This document shows positions 1 to 9,586 of a stretch of 64,000 nt of DNA, piece by piece. Source of the stretch: Pseudomonas nitroreducens (GTDB lineage: Bacteria > Pseudomonadota > Gammaproteobacteria > Pseudomonadales > Pseudomonadaceae); the NCBI RefSeq assembly GCF_024170165.1, contig NZ_JALJXP010000001.1, positions 310,001 through 374,000 on the forward strand, read 5' to 3'. A program made the position numbers and the translations under genes. The notes under the pieces are model-generated. The model was not told the origin of the DNA. It ran no database searches and saw nothing but the letters and a program-made list of their open reading frames with translations. The stretch's first letter is position 1, and every line of letters begins with the position of its first letter.

Positions 1-1
1 G

Positions 2-808
2 GAGACCCTGGTGGGCGACAGTCGCGTGCGCGCCGTGAGCTTCACCGGCTCCACCCGGGTGGGCAAGCTGGTCCTGCAGGCCGCCGCCCAGGACGTGAAG
101 AAAGTCGCCCTGGAACTGGGCGGCAACGCGCCCTTCATCGTGCTGCCCGACGCCGACCTGGAGCAGGCGGTGCAGTTCGCCCTCGACGCCAAGTTCCAGA
201 CCTCCGGGCAGGACTGCTGCGCGGCCAACCGCATCCTGGTCGCACGTGAACTCTACGAACCCTTCCTGCAGCGCTTCGCCCGCGCCGTGCGCGAACTGCG
301 CGTCGGCCCGGCCAGCGATTCGCGCAGCCAGATCGGCCCGCTGATGCACCAGGGAGCCTTCGACGTCACCTGCGAGCGTGTGCAGGACGCCATCGCCCAG
401 GGCGCGCGCCTGCTCGCCGGCGGCGAGCCCCATGCACTGGGCGGCTGGTTCCATCAGCCGACCCTGCTGGCCGATGTCACGCCGCAGATGCGCATCTGGC
501 GCGAGGAGACCTTCGCCCCTATCGCCGGCGTCAGCGCGTACGACGACCTCGACGAAGCCGTCCGGCAGGCCAACGACACCGAATACGGCCTGGCCGCCTA
601 CCTTTGTGGGCAACGCCTGGATCACGTCTGGCCGCTGATGCGGCGCCTGGAGTTCGCCATGGTGGCGGTCAACGGCGCCAGGTTCACCGGCCATCCCATT
701 CCCTTCGGCGGCATGAAGGCTTCGGGCCTGGGCCGCGAAGGCGGCAGCGAGGGCTTCGAGCCTTTCGTCGAAACCAAGTACTTCGCCCTGCACCACGGCG
801 CCATCTGA
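2..808 (+). CDS. NAD(P)-dependent aldehyde dehydrogenase, C-terminal part (cut by window start)
   Basis: The reading frame is open from base 2, so the gene starts upstream of the window; a GTG at 11 is only an internal valine. The visible part is the catalytic half of an aldehyde dehydrogenase: the general-base Glu in ELGGN (codon 113-115) and the nucleophilic Cys in GQDC (codon 215-217), followed by the EETFAPI and late PFGGMKASGLGREGG motifs of succinate-semialdehyde dehydrogenase-like enzymes. It oxidises an aldehyde to the acid in the cytoplasm. The class III aminotransferase 16 nt downstream would supply the aldehyde, so the pair probably degrades an amine or omega-amino acid (GABA, putrescine or beta-alanine type). 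The exact substrate cannot be read from the sequence. Confidence 0.93.
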   Translation, partial: ETLVGDSRVRAVSFTGSTRVGKLVLQAAAQDVKKVALELGGNAPFIVLPDADLEQAVQFALDAKFQTSGQDCCAANRILVARELYEPFLQRFARAVRELRVGPASDSRSQIGPLMHQGAFDVTCERVQDAIAQGARLLAGGEPHALGGWFHQPTLLADVTPQMRIWREETFAPIAGVSAYDDLDEAVRQANDTEYGLAAYLCGQRLDHVWPLMRRLEFAMVAVNGARFTGHPIPFGGMKASGLGREGGSEGFEPFVETKYFALHHGAI

Positions 809-824
809 CCGGGAGACCAACGCC

Positions 825-2204
825 ATGACCGACTACGCCAAGCTGTTCGAAGACGACCGCGCGCACTTCATGCACCCCTCGACCCACGCCCACGATCACG
901 CCAGTGGCGCGCTGCCGGGGCGAATCATCACCGGCGCTTCCGGTGTGCGCATCCGCGACCACCAGGGCCGTGAGCTGCTCGATGCCTTCGCCGGCCTGTA
1001 CTGCGTGAACATCGGCTACGGCCGCACCGAGGTCGCCGACGCCATCCATGCCCAGGCCACGCAGCTGGCCTACTACCACACCTACGTGGGCCACTCCTCC
1101 GAGGCGATCATCGAGCTGTCGGCGCGGATCATCCGCGACTGGGCGCCGGCGGGCATGAAGAAGGTCTACTACGGCCTCTCCGGCTCCGACGCCAACGAAA
1201 CCCAGGTCAAGCTGGTGCGCTACTACAACAACGTGCTGGGCCGGCCGCAGAAGAAAAAGATCATCTCGCGCCAGCGCGGCTACCACGGCTCGGGCATCGT
1301 CACCGGCAGCCTCACGGGCCTTGCGAGCTTCCACCAGCACTTCGACCTGCCGGTGGAAGGCGTCAGGCACACGCTCTGCCCGCACTTCTACAAGGCCCCG
1401 GCCGGCATGGACGAAGCCGGCTTCGTGCGCCACTGCGCCCAGGAGCTGGAAAACCTGATCCTTGCCGAAGGCCCGGATACCGTGGCGGCCTTCATCGGTG
1501 AACCGCTGATGGGCACCGGCGGCATCATCGTCCCGCCCAAGGGCTACTGGGAGGCGATCCAGGCGGTGCTGGCGAAATACGACGTGCTGCTGATCGCTGA
1601 CGAGGTGGTCTGCGCCTTCGGCCGCCTCGGCGACAAGATGGGCAGCCAGCGCTACGGCATGCGCCCGGACCTGATCACCACCGCCAAGGGCCTGACCAGC
1701 GCCTATGCGCCGCTGTCGGCGGTGATAGTCGGTGAGAAGGTGTGGGACGTGATCGACAGCGCCTCGACCCGCGAAGGCGCCATGGGCCATGGCTGGACCT
1801 ATTCCGGCCACCCGATCTGCGCGGCAGCGGCGCTGGCCAACCTCGACATCCTCGAGCGGGAGAACATCACCGCCAATGCGGCGGACGTCGGCGGCTACCT
1901 CAACCAGCAGCTGCGCCAGACCTTCGAGGGCCACCCGCTGGTGGGCGAGGTGCGCGGCGATGGCATGCTGGCGGCGCTGGAGTTCATGGCCGACCGCGAG
2001 GCGCGCACGCCTTTCGATGCGGCGCTGAAGGTCGGCCCGAAGGTTTCGGCGGAGTGCCTTGCGCGCGGCATGATCGCCCGCGCCATGCCCCATGGCGACA
2101 TCCTCGGCTTCGCCCCGCCGCTGGTGCTGACCCGCGCTGAAGCCGACGAGATCGTCGGCATCGCCAAGGCGGCGGTGGATGCGGTGGCGGCTGAGGTGCT
2201 GTAG
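825..2204 (+). CDS. Class III pyridoxal-phosphate aminotransferase (omega-amino acid/diamine type)
   Basis: A complete 459-aa fold-type I aminotransferase. The PLP Schiff-base lysine is K288 in TTAKGLTSAYAPLS, and the PLP-pyridine aspartate lies in IADEVVCAFGR. Length and motifs match the aspartate aminotransferase family branch that includes SpuC, GabT2 and beta-alanine:pyruvate transaminases, which move an omega-amino group to pyruvate or 2-oxoglutarate. It starts 16 nt after the aldehyde dehydrogenase stop, with a purine-rich GGGAGACCAACGCC ribosome site, so the two are probably co-transcribed. The TAG stop codon at 2202-2204 is the TAG inside a GTAGGAGC repeat. The amino donor is unknown. 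Confidence 0.93.
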   Translation: MTDYAKLFEDDRAHFMHPSTHAHDHASGALPGRIITGASGVRIRDHQGRELLDAFAGLYCVNIGYGRTEVADAIHAQATQLAYYHTYVGHSSEAIIELSARIIRDWAPAGMKKVYYGLSGSDANETQVKLVRYYNNVLGRPQKKKIISRQRGYHGSGIVTGSLTGLASFHQHFDLPVEGVRHTLCPHFYKAPAGMDEAGFVRHCAQELENLILAEGPDTVAAFIGEPLMGTGGIIVPPKGYWEAIQAVLAKYDVLLIADEVVCAFGRLGDKMGSQRYGMRPDLITTAKGLTSAYAPLSAVIVGEKVWDVIDSASTREGAMGHGWTYSGHPICAAAALANLDILERENITANAADVGGYLNQQLRQTFEGHPLVGEVRGDGMLAALEFMADREARTPFDAALKVGPKVSAECLARGMIARAMPHGDILGFAPPLVLTRAEADEIVGIAKAAVDAVAAEVL

Positions 2205-2248
2205 GAGCGGGCCATGCCCGCGAAAAGCGCCCATCGGGCGCTCCTGCC
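2201..2248 (+). repeat. REP-like palindrome overlapping the aminotransferase stop codon
   Basis: GTAGGAGCGGGCCATGCCCGCGAA is a variant of the short Pseudomonas intergenic palindrome. Bases 2207-2212 (GCGGGC) pair with 2216-2221, and a second hairpin follows, 2227-2232 (GCGCCC) with 2236-2241. The repeat provides the TAG stop of the upstream gene. It could stabilise the 3' end of the mRNA or act as a weak terminator, but no T-tract follows. Confidence 0.75.
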
Positions 2249-2288
2249 GGCGTGCACCTTCGTTACGGCCGAAACCGCGGCGCTGGCC

Positions 2289-3152
2289 TCAGGCCAGCTG
2301 CCGCCCAGTCAGACGTTCGAGCACCCGCAGCGGCGAACGTTGCGGGTCATGCATGGCCTTTATCGGCAGCAGCACCGTCTGCTCCAGCATGTACTGACCC
2401 TCGCTGACCGCATGGGCCACCTGGTCGCTGAAACAGACCCAGGTGCTTCCCGCTGGAAACTCCATGGGCCGCGCGGCATTGCCGTTCTGCAGTTCGCCGT
2501 CGGCCTTCATGCGGTCATGCAGCTGCAGCATCAGGTGGTCGTAGGCGCTGCGCCGGCGCTTGGTGATCCTCAACTGCGCCAGTAGCCAGGTGTGCAGCGG
2601 GTTGGGCTGGCGCAGCTGCTGGAGATAGCGGCTGGCGAGGGTTTCGAAATCCGCGCCAACCTGCCAGCGACGCGGCAGGCCATGCGGGTTGATGTTGCTG
2701 AATACGCGAAGGATCCGGGCGCCGTGCAGCGGCCGCGAAGGGAAGGCGTCGATGTGCAGGCGTCGGTCGTCCTTGCGCCAGGAGCTGTTCTGCGCCCAGT
2801 TGGCGATGGAGTGCAGGCGCAGGCTGGTGGTGGGCTGCCAGAGATGTCCGCGGTAGGCCGGCACGAGTTCTTCCAGCAGGTCCTGGCTGAACCGGCCGTA
2901 GCGTTCGAGCAGCCGCCGCACCAGAGGCTGTAGTTCCGGGACAGTGACGCCACTGAGTCGATCGCGCTGTGCGTCGAAGCTGATGTTCTTGCGCTTGCGT
3001 TCGACCAGGTCGGGGTTGAGCAACTCCCGTTCGGCAGGCGAGAGATCGAAGCCCAGTTGCGGGAAGCAGAGTATTTCGCCCTGCTCCAGTCGACTTGCCG
3101 CGCTGTCAGAGGGCTGCAGGGCTGGCTCGGGAGCCGCGGTGGGAACAGGCAT
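2289..3152 (-). CDS. kdoO: Kdo hydroxylase (KdoO)-like Fe(II)/2-oxoglutarate dioxygenase
   Basis: This 287-aa protein matches my recollection of the Kdo-hydroxylase family (PF11004). KdoO hydroxylates position 3 of Kdo in lipopolysaccharide inner core, giving Ko. A facial triad is visible: H133 and D135 in LHIDAFPSRP, and a distal H247 in QVAHAVSEGQ. Conserved blocks LQPLVRRLLERY and WRKDDRRLHIDAF surround it. There is no signal peptide, as expected for a cytosolic or peripherally membrane-bound enzyme. It lies 83 nt downstream of the TPR gene on the same strand. Whether this lineage has Ko in its lipopolysaccharide is not known to me. Family assignment is fairly sure, substrate less so. Confidence 0.72.
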   Translation of the reverse strand: MPVPTAAPEPALQPSDSAASRLEQGEILCFPQLGFDLSPAERELLNPDLVERKRKNISFDAQRDRLSGVTVPELQPLVRRLLERYGRFSQDLLEELVPAYRGHLWQPTTSLRLHSIANWAQNSSWRKDDRRLHIDAFPSRPLHGARILRVFSNINPHGLPRRWQVGADFETLASRYLQQLRQPNPLHTWLLAQLRITKRRRSAYDHLMLQLHDRMKADGELQNGNAARPMEFPAGSTWVCFSDQVAHAVSEGQYMLEQTVLLPIKAMHDPQRSPLRVLERLTGRQLA

Positions 3153-3235
3153 GGACTCTCCAACAGGCTATGGCCGTTGCAGAGTCATATTAGACACATA
3201 TTGTAATAATTTGCCGATCCAGCGAGTGCAATGAT

Positions 3236-3556
3236 TCAGCGGGCGTTGGCGGCCTTGTCCAGCTTGCGCAGGAATACCGTCATTTCCTTCTCCGCCTGCT
3301 TGTCGCCATGAATTTGTGCAGCGGCCAGACCATCGGTCCAGGCCGTGCGCGCTCCATCCAGGTCACCCTGGACCTGCAGCGCCTTGCCCAAGAGCTTCCA
3401 GGCGGCGGAATACTTCGGGTCCTGTTCCACGCAGCGGCGCAGGTGCTCGGCGGCCTGCACGGCGTCGCCGGCGTCCAGATAGCCCTTGCCCAGGCCGAAG
3501 CGCAGCAGCGGGTTGTCCACGCCCTTGGCGAGCATCTTTTCCAGCGATTCGATCAT
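3236..3556 (-). CDS. Small tetratricopeptide-repeat protein
   Basis: A 106-aa soluble protein built from TPR helices: LLRFGLGKGYLDAGD, then AAEHLRRCVEQDPKYSAAW and LLGKALQVQGDLDGARTAW, ending in a lysine-rich helix. I start it at the ATG at 3556 (MIESLEKML) because a CGGAGA ribosome site precedes it at normal distance; an in-frame start at 3592 would add 12 weakly conserved residues. No enzymatic motif is present, so it is probably an adaptor. It sits between trkH and the Kdo hydroxylase-like gene, 52 nt after the trkH stop. Confidence 0.85.
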   Translation of the reverse strand: MIESLEKMLAKGVDNPLLRFGLGKGYLDAGDAVQAAEHLRRCVEQDPKYSAAWKLLGKALQVQGDLDGARTAWTDGLAAAQIHGDKQAEKEMTVFLRKLDKAANAR

Positions 3557-3608
3557 GGCGGTCTCCGTCAGCAGGCCGCCATTGTGCCCCATTAGCGCTG
3601 CCCCAGGC

Positions 3609-5060
3609 TCAAGCGCGCCAGAACGCGGGTGTCAGCAGGATCAGCAGGGAGAACACCTCCAGCCGCCCCAGCACCATCGCCAGGCTCAGCACCAGTTTGG
3701 CGCTGCCCGGCAGGTTGCCATAATGCGCCGCGGCATCACCCAGCGCCGGGCCGAGGTTGTTCAGGCAGGAGGCGAGCGTGGAGAACGCGGTGAGCTGATC
3801 GACGCCCAGCGCCAGCAGCACCAGCATCAGGCTGACGAAGGTCAGCAGGTAGATCGAGAAGAACGCCCACACCGATTCCACCACGCGGTCGGGCACGGTG
3901 CGCCGCCCGAGTTTCACCAGAAACACCCCGTTGGGGTGCAGCAGGCGCAGAAACTCGCGCATGCCCTGGCGGTACACCAGCAGCATGCGCATCACTTTCA
4001 TGCCACCGCCGGTGGAGCCGGCGCAGGCGCCGATGAAGGTGCTGTAGAGCAGCAGGTAGGGCAGCAGGGTCGGCCAGGTGCTGAAGTCGGCGAGGCCGAA
4101 GCCGGTCGTCGTCGCTACCGAAACCACCATGAATGCCGCGTAGCGGATCGACTGCAATGGCGAGTCGTAGTGGTGATTGAGGATCAGCGTCGCTGCGCTG
4201 ATCAGGAACAGCACCAGCAGGATGCCGAGGTACGCCCGGCACTCGGTGTCTTTCAGGTAATGCCGCAGGCTGCGCTGGCGCCAGGCGAGGAAGTGCAGGC
4301 TGAAGTTGATCCCCGAGATCACCAGGAAGGTCATGCAGATCAGCTCGATCAGCGGACTGTCGAAGAAGCCGATGCTGGCGTCGTGGGTGGAAAAACCGCC
4401 GATGGCGATGGTGGAGAAGCTGTGGCCGACCGCGTCGAACAGGTTCATGCCGGCCGCCCAGTAAGCCAGCGCGCAGGCCAGGGTCAGGCCGCAGTAGAGG
4501 AACCACAGGGTCTTGGCGGTATCGGCGATGCGCGGCGAGAGCTTGTGCTCCTTCAGCGGGCCGGGCATTTCCGCGCGGTACAGCTGCATGCCGCCGATGC
4601 CGAGCATCGGCATCACCGCCACCGCCAGTACGACGATGCCCATACCCCCCAGCCATTGCAGCTGCTGACGGTAATAGAGAATGGCGTGGGGCAGCGCATC
4701 GAGCCCGGTAAGGACGGTGGCACCGGTGGTACTGAGGCCGGAGAAGGACTCGAACAGCGAATCGACCATGCCCATGTGCGGTGCATCCGACAGGGCGAAG
4801 GGCAGCGCGCCGAAGGAGCCCAGCACGATCCAGAACAGCGCCGTCACCAGGTAGCCGTCGCGGATGCGCAGGTCCTGCTTGTGCCGCCGGCACGGCCACC
4901 AGATGGCGAAGCCGGTCAGCAGCGTGACCAGGAACGACAGCGCGAAGGGCTGCCACGAGCGCTCGGCGTAATGAAGGTCCACGAGCAGCGGTGGCAGGTG
5001 CGTGGCGCTGAACAGCATCAGCAACACGCCGAGGATTCTACCGATGGAGGAGTAGCGCAT
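3609..5060 (-). CDS. trkH: Trk system potassium uptake channel subunit TrkH
   Basis: A 483-aa polytopic inner-membrane protein, the K+-translocating subunit of the Trk system. It shows the repeated selectivity-filter regions of the SKT superfamily: STTGATVLTGLD, TIAIGGFSTHD, ATTTGFGLADF and SCLNNLGPALG, plus the WLGGMGIVVLAVAVMP and GSTGGGMKVMR signatures. The ATG at 5060 (MRYSSIGRIL) is chosen; a TTG at 5102 would add 14 residues unlike TrkH. The gene lies next to trkA, which encodes its cytosolic gating ring, separated by about 126 nt including a strong stem-loop. Transport would be K+ uptake coupled to ion gradient or ATP control. Confidence 0.96.
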   Translation of the reverse strand: MRYSSIGRILGVLLMLFSATHLPPLLVDLHYAERSWQPFALSFLVTLLTGFAIWWPCRRHKQDLRIRDGYLVTALFWIVLGSFGALPFALSDAPHMGMVDSLFESFSGLSTTGATVLTGLDALPHAILYYRQQLQWLGGMGIVVLAVAVMPMLGIGGMQLYRAEMPGPLKEHKLSPRIADTAKTLWFLYCGLTLACALAYWAAGMNLFDAVGHSFSTIAIGGFSTHDASIGFFDSPLIELICMTFLVISGINFSLHFLAWRQRSLRHYLKDTECRAYLGILLVLFLISAATLILNHHYDSPLQSIRYAAFMVVSVATTTGFGLADFSTWPTLLPYLLLYSTFIGACAGSTGGGMKVMRMLLVYRQGMREFLRLLHPNGVFLVKLGRRTVPDRVVESVWAFFSIYLLTFVSLMLVLLALGVDQLTAFSTLASCLNNLGPALGDAAAHYGNLPGSAKLVLSLAMVLGRLEVFSLLILLTPAFWRA

Positions 5061-5154
5061 GACCGGAGGCAGGCAGCTGGAACAGGCCGCGCAGGGTGAC
5101 AAGAGAGGCGGGCTGGCGCAGTAGGAGCTGTCTGAAACTGCCTCGGATTGATCT

Positions 5155-5180
5155 GGCGGGCCACCAAAGGGTGGCCCGCC
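5155..5180 (-). terminator. 11-bp stem-loop after trkA
   Basis: GGCGGGCCACC (5155-5165) pairs perfectly with 5170-5180 across a 4-base loop, 6 nt beyond the trkA stop. Neither side has a T-tract, so it is not a classical intrinsic terminator. It may protect the trkA 3' end or reduce read-through into trkH. Confidence 0.5.
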
Positions 5181-5186
5181 TCAGGA

Positions 5187-6560
5187 TCAGAAGAAGGTCA
5201 GACCGGCCTGGAACAGCCGCTCGACGTCGCGGATGCGCTTCTTGTCCACCACGAAGAGGATCACGTGGTCGCCGGACTCGATCATCGTCTCGCCGTGGGC
5301 GATCAGCACGTCGTCATCGCGGATCACCGCGCCGATGGTGGTGCCCGGCGGCAGCTGGACCTCGTTGATCTTGCGGCCGATCACCTTGCTCGACTTGGCG
5401 TCGCCGTGGGCGACCACCTCGATGGCCTCGGCGGCGCCGCGGCGCAGGGAGTGCACGCTCTCGATGTCGCCGCGGCGCACATGGGTCAGCAGGGTGCCGA
5501 TGGTGGCCAGCTGCGGGCTGATGGCGATATCGATCTCGCCGCCCTGCACCAGGTCGACGTAGGCAGGGTTGTTGATCAGCGTCATCACCTTGCGCGCGCC
5601 CAGGCGCTTGGCCAGCAGCGAGGACATGATGTTGGCCTCGTCGTCGTTGGTCAGGGCGAGGAACAGGTCGGTGTCGCCGATGTTCTCCTCCAGCAGCAGG
5701 TCGCGGTCCGAGGCGCTGCCCTGCAGCACGATGGAGCTGTCCAGGCTGTCGGAAAGGTGTCGGCAGCGCGCCGGGTTCATCTCGATGATCTTCACCTGGT
5801 AGCGGCTCTCGATGGCCTCGGCCAGGCGCTCGCCGATGTTGCCGCCGCCGGCGATGATGATCCGCTTGTAGCTGTCCTCGAGCCGGCGCATCTCGCCCAT
5901 CACCGCGCGGATGTGAGCCTTGGCGGCGATGAAGAACACCTCGTCGTCGGCCTCGATCACCGTGTCGCCCTGGGGAATGATCGGCCGGTTGCGCCGGTAG
6001 ATCGCCGCTACGCGGGTATCGGCGTTGGGCATGTGCTCGCGCAGCTGGCGCAGCTCCTGGCCCACCAGCGGGCCGCCGTAGTAGGCGCGGATGCCGACCA
6101 GCTGCGCCTTGCCCTCGGCGAAGTCGATCACCTGCAGCGCCCCGGGGTATTCCACCAGGCGCTTGATGTAGTTGGTCACCACCTGTTCGGGGCTGATCAG
6201 CACGTCGACCGGGATCGCCTCGTTGTCGAACAGCCCGGCGCGGGTCAGGTACGCCGCCTCGCGTACGCGGGCGATGCGGGTGGGGGTGTTGAACAGGGTG
6301 TAGGCGACCTGGCAGGCCACCATGTTCACCTCGTCGCTGTTGGTCACCGCCACCAGCATGTCGGCGTCGTCGGCGCCGGCCTGGCGCAGCACGGTGGGGA
6401 ATGAGGCCTTGCCGTGGACGGTGCGGATGTCCAGGCGATCGTTGAGGTCGCGCAGGCGTTCGCCGTCGGTGTCGACGACGGTGATGTCGTTGGCTTCGCT
6501 GGCGAGGTGCTCGGCCAGAGTGCCGCCGACCTGGCCGGCACCGAGGATGATGATCTTCAT
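5187..6560 (-). CDS. trkA: Trk potassium uptake regulatory protein TrkA
   Basis: A 457-aa cytosolic protein with two RCK units, each an NAD(H)-binding Rossmann fold followed by a RCK-C domain: the first begins [17 protein letters not shown] at residue 3, the second [18 protein letters not shown] near residue 233. Length equals that of E. coli TrkA (458). It forms the gating ring under TrkH. It is followed downstream by trkH and preceded by rsmB with a 45-nt gap, so it may be transcribed from the def/fmt/rsmB side as in other pseudomonads. Confidence 0.98.
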   Translation of the reverse strand: MKIIILGAGQVGGTLAEHLASEANDITVVDTDGERLRDLNDRLDIRTVHGKASFPTVLRQAGADDADMLVAVTNSDEVNMVACQVAYTLFNTPTRIARVREAAYLTRAGLFDNEAIPVDVLISPEQVVTNYIKRLVEYPGALQVIDFAEGKAQLVGIRAYYGGPLVGQELRQLREHMPNADTRVAAIYRRNRPIIPQGDTVIEADDEVFFIAAKAHIRAVMGEMRRLEDSYKRIIIAGGGNIGERLAEAIESRYQVKIIEMNPARCRHLSDSLDSSIVLQGSASDRDLLLEENIGDTDLFLALTNDDEANIMSSLLAKRLGARKVMTLINNPAYVDLVQGGEIDIAISPQLATIGTLLTHVRRGDIESVHSLRRGAAEAIEVVAHGDAKSSKVIGRKINEVQLPPGTTIGAVIRDDDVLIAHGETMIESGDHVILFVVDKKRIRDVERLFQAGLTFF

Positions 6561-6605
6561 GGAGCGGCGTGCTTTCCGTTTCGATCCGTTGGGAATCGGC
6601 GCCTG

Positions 6606-7916
6606 TTACTTCGCCGAAATCTTGATGAGCTTGGCATAGTAGAAGCCGTCATGCCCCCCTTCCTGGGGGAACAGCTGGCGCCCGTGGGGCTGCTTGATGC
6701 CCCAGGGGCCCGGCAGGTCCAGCTCGCGGGCGCCGGGGGTGCGACCGAGGAACGCGGCGATCTGCTCGGTGTTTTCCTGGGGCATCACCGAACAGGTCGC
6801 ATAGACCATCACGCCGCCGACTTCGAGGGTTGCCCACAACGCGTCGAGCAGCTCACCCTGCAGCTTCGCCAGCGCCTCGATGTCCTCGGCGGTGCGGGTC
6901 AGCTTGATGTCCGGGTGACGGCGGATCACCCCGGTGGCGGAACACGGCGCGTCCAGCAGGATGCGCTGGAAGGCCTTGCCGTCCCACCATCTGGCGGTGT
7001 CGCGGGCGTCGGCGGCGAACAGTTCGGCCGAGAGCTGCAGGCGCGCGAGGTTCTCGCGCACGCGCACCAGGCGGCTTTCTTCCAGGTCCACGGCAACCAC
7101 GCCAGCCAGTGCTGGTTCGGCTTCCATCAGGTGGCAGGTCTTGCCGCCCGGGGCACAGCAGGCGTCCAGCACTCGCTGGCCGGGGGCCAGCTCCAGCAGG
7201 TCGGCGGCCAGTTGCGCCGCCTCGTCCTGCACGCTGACGCGGCCCTCGGCGAAACCCGGCAGCTCGCGCACATCGCACGGTTGCACCAGATTGATGCCGT
7301 CGCGGCTGAACGCGCAGGCAGTCGCTTCGAAGCCGACGCGGTTCAGCTCCTCCAGATAGGCATCGCGGCTGCCGTGACGGCGGTTCACCCGCAGGGTCAT
7401 GGGTGGGTGCGCGTTGTTGGCGGCACAGATGCCTTCGAACTGCTCCGGCCAGGATTTCTTCAGGGCCTTCTGCAGCCAGCGCGGATGCGCCAGGCGCGCG
7501 GCCGGGTCCTTGTCGACCTCGGCCAGCAGGCTCTCGCTCTCGCGCTGGGCGCGGCGCAGCACGGCGTTGAGCAGGCCCTTGGCCCAGGGCTTCTTCAGCT
7601 TGTCCGCGCAGCCGACGGTTTCGCCAATGGCCGCGTGCGGGGGAATACGGGTGTAGAGCAGCTGGTACAGGCCGACCAGCAGCAGGGCCTCGACGTCACG
7701 GTCGCCGGCCTTGAACGGCTTCTGCAGCAGGCGTGCGGCGAGGGTGGACAGGCGTGGCTGCCAGCGGGCACTGCCGAAGGCCAGCTCCTGCACCAGGCCA
7801 CGGTCGCGCGGCTCGACGTTCTCCAGCTGGGTCGGCAGCGAGCTGCCCAGCGAGGCGCGGCCGGCGAGCACGGCGGCCAGCGCGCGGGCAGCCGCCAGAC
7901 GGGGATTGGTACTCAT
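6606..7916 (-). CDS. rsmB: 16S rRNA (cytosine-967-C5)-methyltransferase RsmB (Sun/Fmu)
   Basis: A 436-aa protein: a NusB-like N-terminal RNA-binding domain (about 1-140) and a SAM-dependent m5C methyltransferase domain. The SAM loop is [11 protein letters not shown]. The two catalytic cysteines are C325 in DAPCSATG and C375 in YATCSVMP, placed as in E. coli RsmB. It methylates C967 of 16S rRNA. Its start overlaps the fmt stop by 4 nt (ATGA), which implies translational coupling in an fmt-rsmB-trkA unit. Confidence 0.97.
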   Translation of the reverse strand: MSTNPRLAAARALAAVLAGRASLGSSLPTQLENVEPRDRGLVQELAFGSARWQPRLSTLAARLLQKPFKAGDRDVEALLLVGLYQLLYTRIPPHAAIGETVGCADKLKKPWAKGLLNAVLRRAQRESESLLAEVDKDPAARLAHPRWLQKALKKSWPEQFEGICAANNAHPPMTLRVNRRHGSRDAYLEELNRVGFEATACAFSRDGINLVQPCDVRELPGFAEGRVSVQDEAAQLAADLLELAPGQRVLDACCAPGGKTCHLMEAEPALAGVVAVDLEESRLVRVRENLARLQLSAELFAADARDTARWWDGKAFQRILLDAPCSATGVIRRHPDIKLTRTAEDIEALAKLQGELLDALWATLEVGGVMVYATCSVMPQENTEQIAAFLGRTPGARELDLPGPWGIKQPHGRQLFPQEGGHDGFYYAKLIKISAK

Positions 7917-8887
7917 GCGCCCTGCCCTTGCAGACCCTGCTCTTGATGGCCAAGCATCTGGCCGGCAGCGAACTGCTCGCGGCGGCTGTTGAACAGGTCG
8001 GCGAAGGCCAGCGGCTTGCCGCCGGGCAGTTGCAGGCGGGTCAGCAGCAGCGCGCCTTCACCACAGGCGACCAGCAGACCGTCGCGGCTGGTGTCGAGGA
8101 TCCTGCCGGGCTCGCCCTTGCCCTGCGCCGGTTTGGCGCCGAGCACCTTGAGTGCGGCCTCGCCGAGGGTGGTATGGCAGACCGGCCAGGGTGTGAAGGC
8201 GCGGATGCGGCGCTCCAGTTCGTCGGCCGGGCGCGACCAGTCGATGCGCGCCTCTTCCTTGTTCAGCTTGTGTGCGTAGGTGGCCAGTGCGTCGTCCTGC
8301 ACCTCGCCCTTCAGCGTGCCGGCAGCGAGGCCGGCAATGGCCTCGACCACGGCTTTCGGGCCCAGCTCGGCCAGGCGGTCGTGCAGGCTGCCGCCGGTGT
8401 CTGCGGCGGAAATCGGCGTGCTGACCTTGAGCAGCATCGGCCCGGTGTCCAGGCCCGCTTCCATCTGCATCACGGTGACGCCGCTTTCCGCGTCGCCCGC
8501 CTCCACCGCGCGCTGGATCGGCGCGGCGCCGCGCCAGCGCGGCAGCAGGGAGGCGTGGCTGTTGATGCAGCCCAGGCGCGGGATATCCAGCACCACCTGC
8601 GGCAGGATCAGCCCGTAGGCCACCACCACCATCAGGTCCGGCTTCAGCGCGGCCAGTTCAGCCTGGGCGGCGGGGTCGCGCAGGGTCGGCGGCTGCAGCA
8701 CCGGCAGGCCGTTGTCGACGGCAAGCTGCTTGACCGGGCTGGGCATCAGCTTCTGGCCGCGGCCGGCCGGGCGGTCCGGCTGGGTGTAGACGGCGACGAT
8801 CTCGTGGGGAGTATCGAGCAGGGCCTTGAGGTGTTCGGCGGCGAATTCCGGAGTACCGGCGAAGACGATGCGCAGTGCTTGGCTCAT
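7913..8887 (-). CDS. fmt: Methionyl-tRNA formyltransferase
   Basis: A 324-aa cytosolic enzyme that formylates initiator Met-tRNA with 10-formyl-tetrahydrofolate. It has the formyltransferase signature with N109, H111 and D147, and the SLLPRWRG block at 113-120. A C-terminal OB-like domain starts near residue 210. Its stop overlaps the rsmB start. Upstream lies def, the deformylase that removes the same formyl group, but a convincing intrinsic terminator separates def from fmt, so fmt may rely on read-through or its own promoter. Confidence 0.98.
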   Translation of the reverse strand: MSQALRIVFAGTPEFAAEHLKALLDTPHEIVAVYTQPDRPAGRGQKLMPSPVKQLAVDNGLPVLQPPTLRDPAAQAELAALKPDLMVVVAYGLILPQVVLDIPRLGCINSHASLLPRWRGAAPIQRAVEAGDAESGVTVMQMEAGLDTGPMLLKVSTPISAADTGGSLHDRLAELGPKAVVEAIAGLAAGTLKGEVQDDALATYAHKLNKEEARIDWSRPADELERRIRAFTPWPVCHTTLGEAALKVLGAKPAQGKGEPGRILDTSRDGLLVACGEGALLLTRLQLPGGKPLAFADLFNSRREQFAAGQMLGHQEQGLQGQGA

Positions 8888-8896
8888 TTCTGGCTC

Positions 8897-8930
8897 ACAA
8901 AAAACAAAAGGCTTGCCGGGGCAAGCCTTT
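8897..8930 (-). terminator. Rho-independent terminator between def and fmt
   Basis: Read on the minus strand, AAAGGCTTGCC (8930-8920) pairs perfectly with 8917-8907 around a very short loop and is followed by a TTGTTTTTTG tract. It lies 12 nt after the def stop and 10 nt before the fmt start, so the T-tract nearly abuts the fmt ribosome site. It should separate or attenuate expression of the two genes. Confidence 0.8.
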
Positions 8931-8941
8931 GGGGGATGGGG

Positions 8942-9448
8942 TCACGCCTGTTGCCGGTGCTGCTTTTCCAGCTTCTTGCGGATGCGGTCGCGCTTGAGGT
9001 TGGACAGGTAGTCGACGAACAGCTTGCCGTTGAGGTGATCGCACTCGTGCTGGATGCACACCGCGAGCAGGCCCTCGGCCACTTCCTCGAACGGGTTGCC
9101 GTCGCGGTCCTGAGCCTTGATCCGCACCTTCTGCGGACGGTCTACATTTTCGTAGAAGCCGGGCACCGACAGGCAACCTTCCTGGTACTGGTCCATTTCC
9201 TCGGTGAGGAATTCGAACTCCGGGTTGATGTAGACCCGGGGCTCGGACTTGTCCTCGGACAGGTCCATCACCACGACGCGCTTGTGCACGTTGATCTGGG
9301 TCGCCGCAAGACCGATGCCCGGCGCCTCGTACATGGTCTCGAACATGTCGTCGATCAGCGTGCGCAGGGCGTCATCGAAGACCGTGACGGGCTTGGCGAT
9401 GGTCCGCAGGCGCGGATCGGGGAATTCGAGAATGTTCAGAATGGCCAT
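8942..9448 (-). CDS. def: Peptide deformylase
   Basis: A 168-aa metalloenzyme that removes the N-formyl group from nascent proteins. All three motifs are present: GIGLAATQ (44-51), EGCLS with metal-binding C92, and HECDH with H134, catalytic E135 and H138. The length is typical for a type 1B bacterial enzyme. It diverges from the LysM gene across a 138-nt intergenic region that must hold both promoters. Confidence 0.98.
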   Translation of the reverse strand: MAILNILEFPDPRLRTIAKPVTVFDDALRTLIDDMFETMYEAPGIGLAATQINVHKRVVVMDLSEDKSEPRVYINPEFEFLTEEMDQYQEGCLSVPGFYENVDRPQKVRIKAQDRDGNPFEEVAEGLLAVCIQHECDHLNGKLFVDYLSNLKRDRIRKKLEKQHRQQA

Positions 9449-9586
9449 ATACGTTTGTGATGCACTTGTGGAATAAAGTCAAAATCGGCTGCTAATATGC
9501 TGAGCAGCATCGAAAAACGGCTGGAAAGCGCGGTAGGGGCGGCTTCCAGGCGTTTCATGTGTACACATAATAAAGGGATTCACCGC

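Noticed and set aside
3486..5099. Plus-strand open frame opposite trkH, and similar ones at 684-2234, 6414-7946, 15777-17276 and 54247-56133
   Set aside because: Antisense shadows of conserved genes with biased composition and no start signals.
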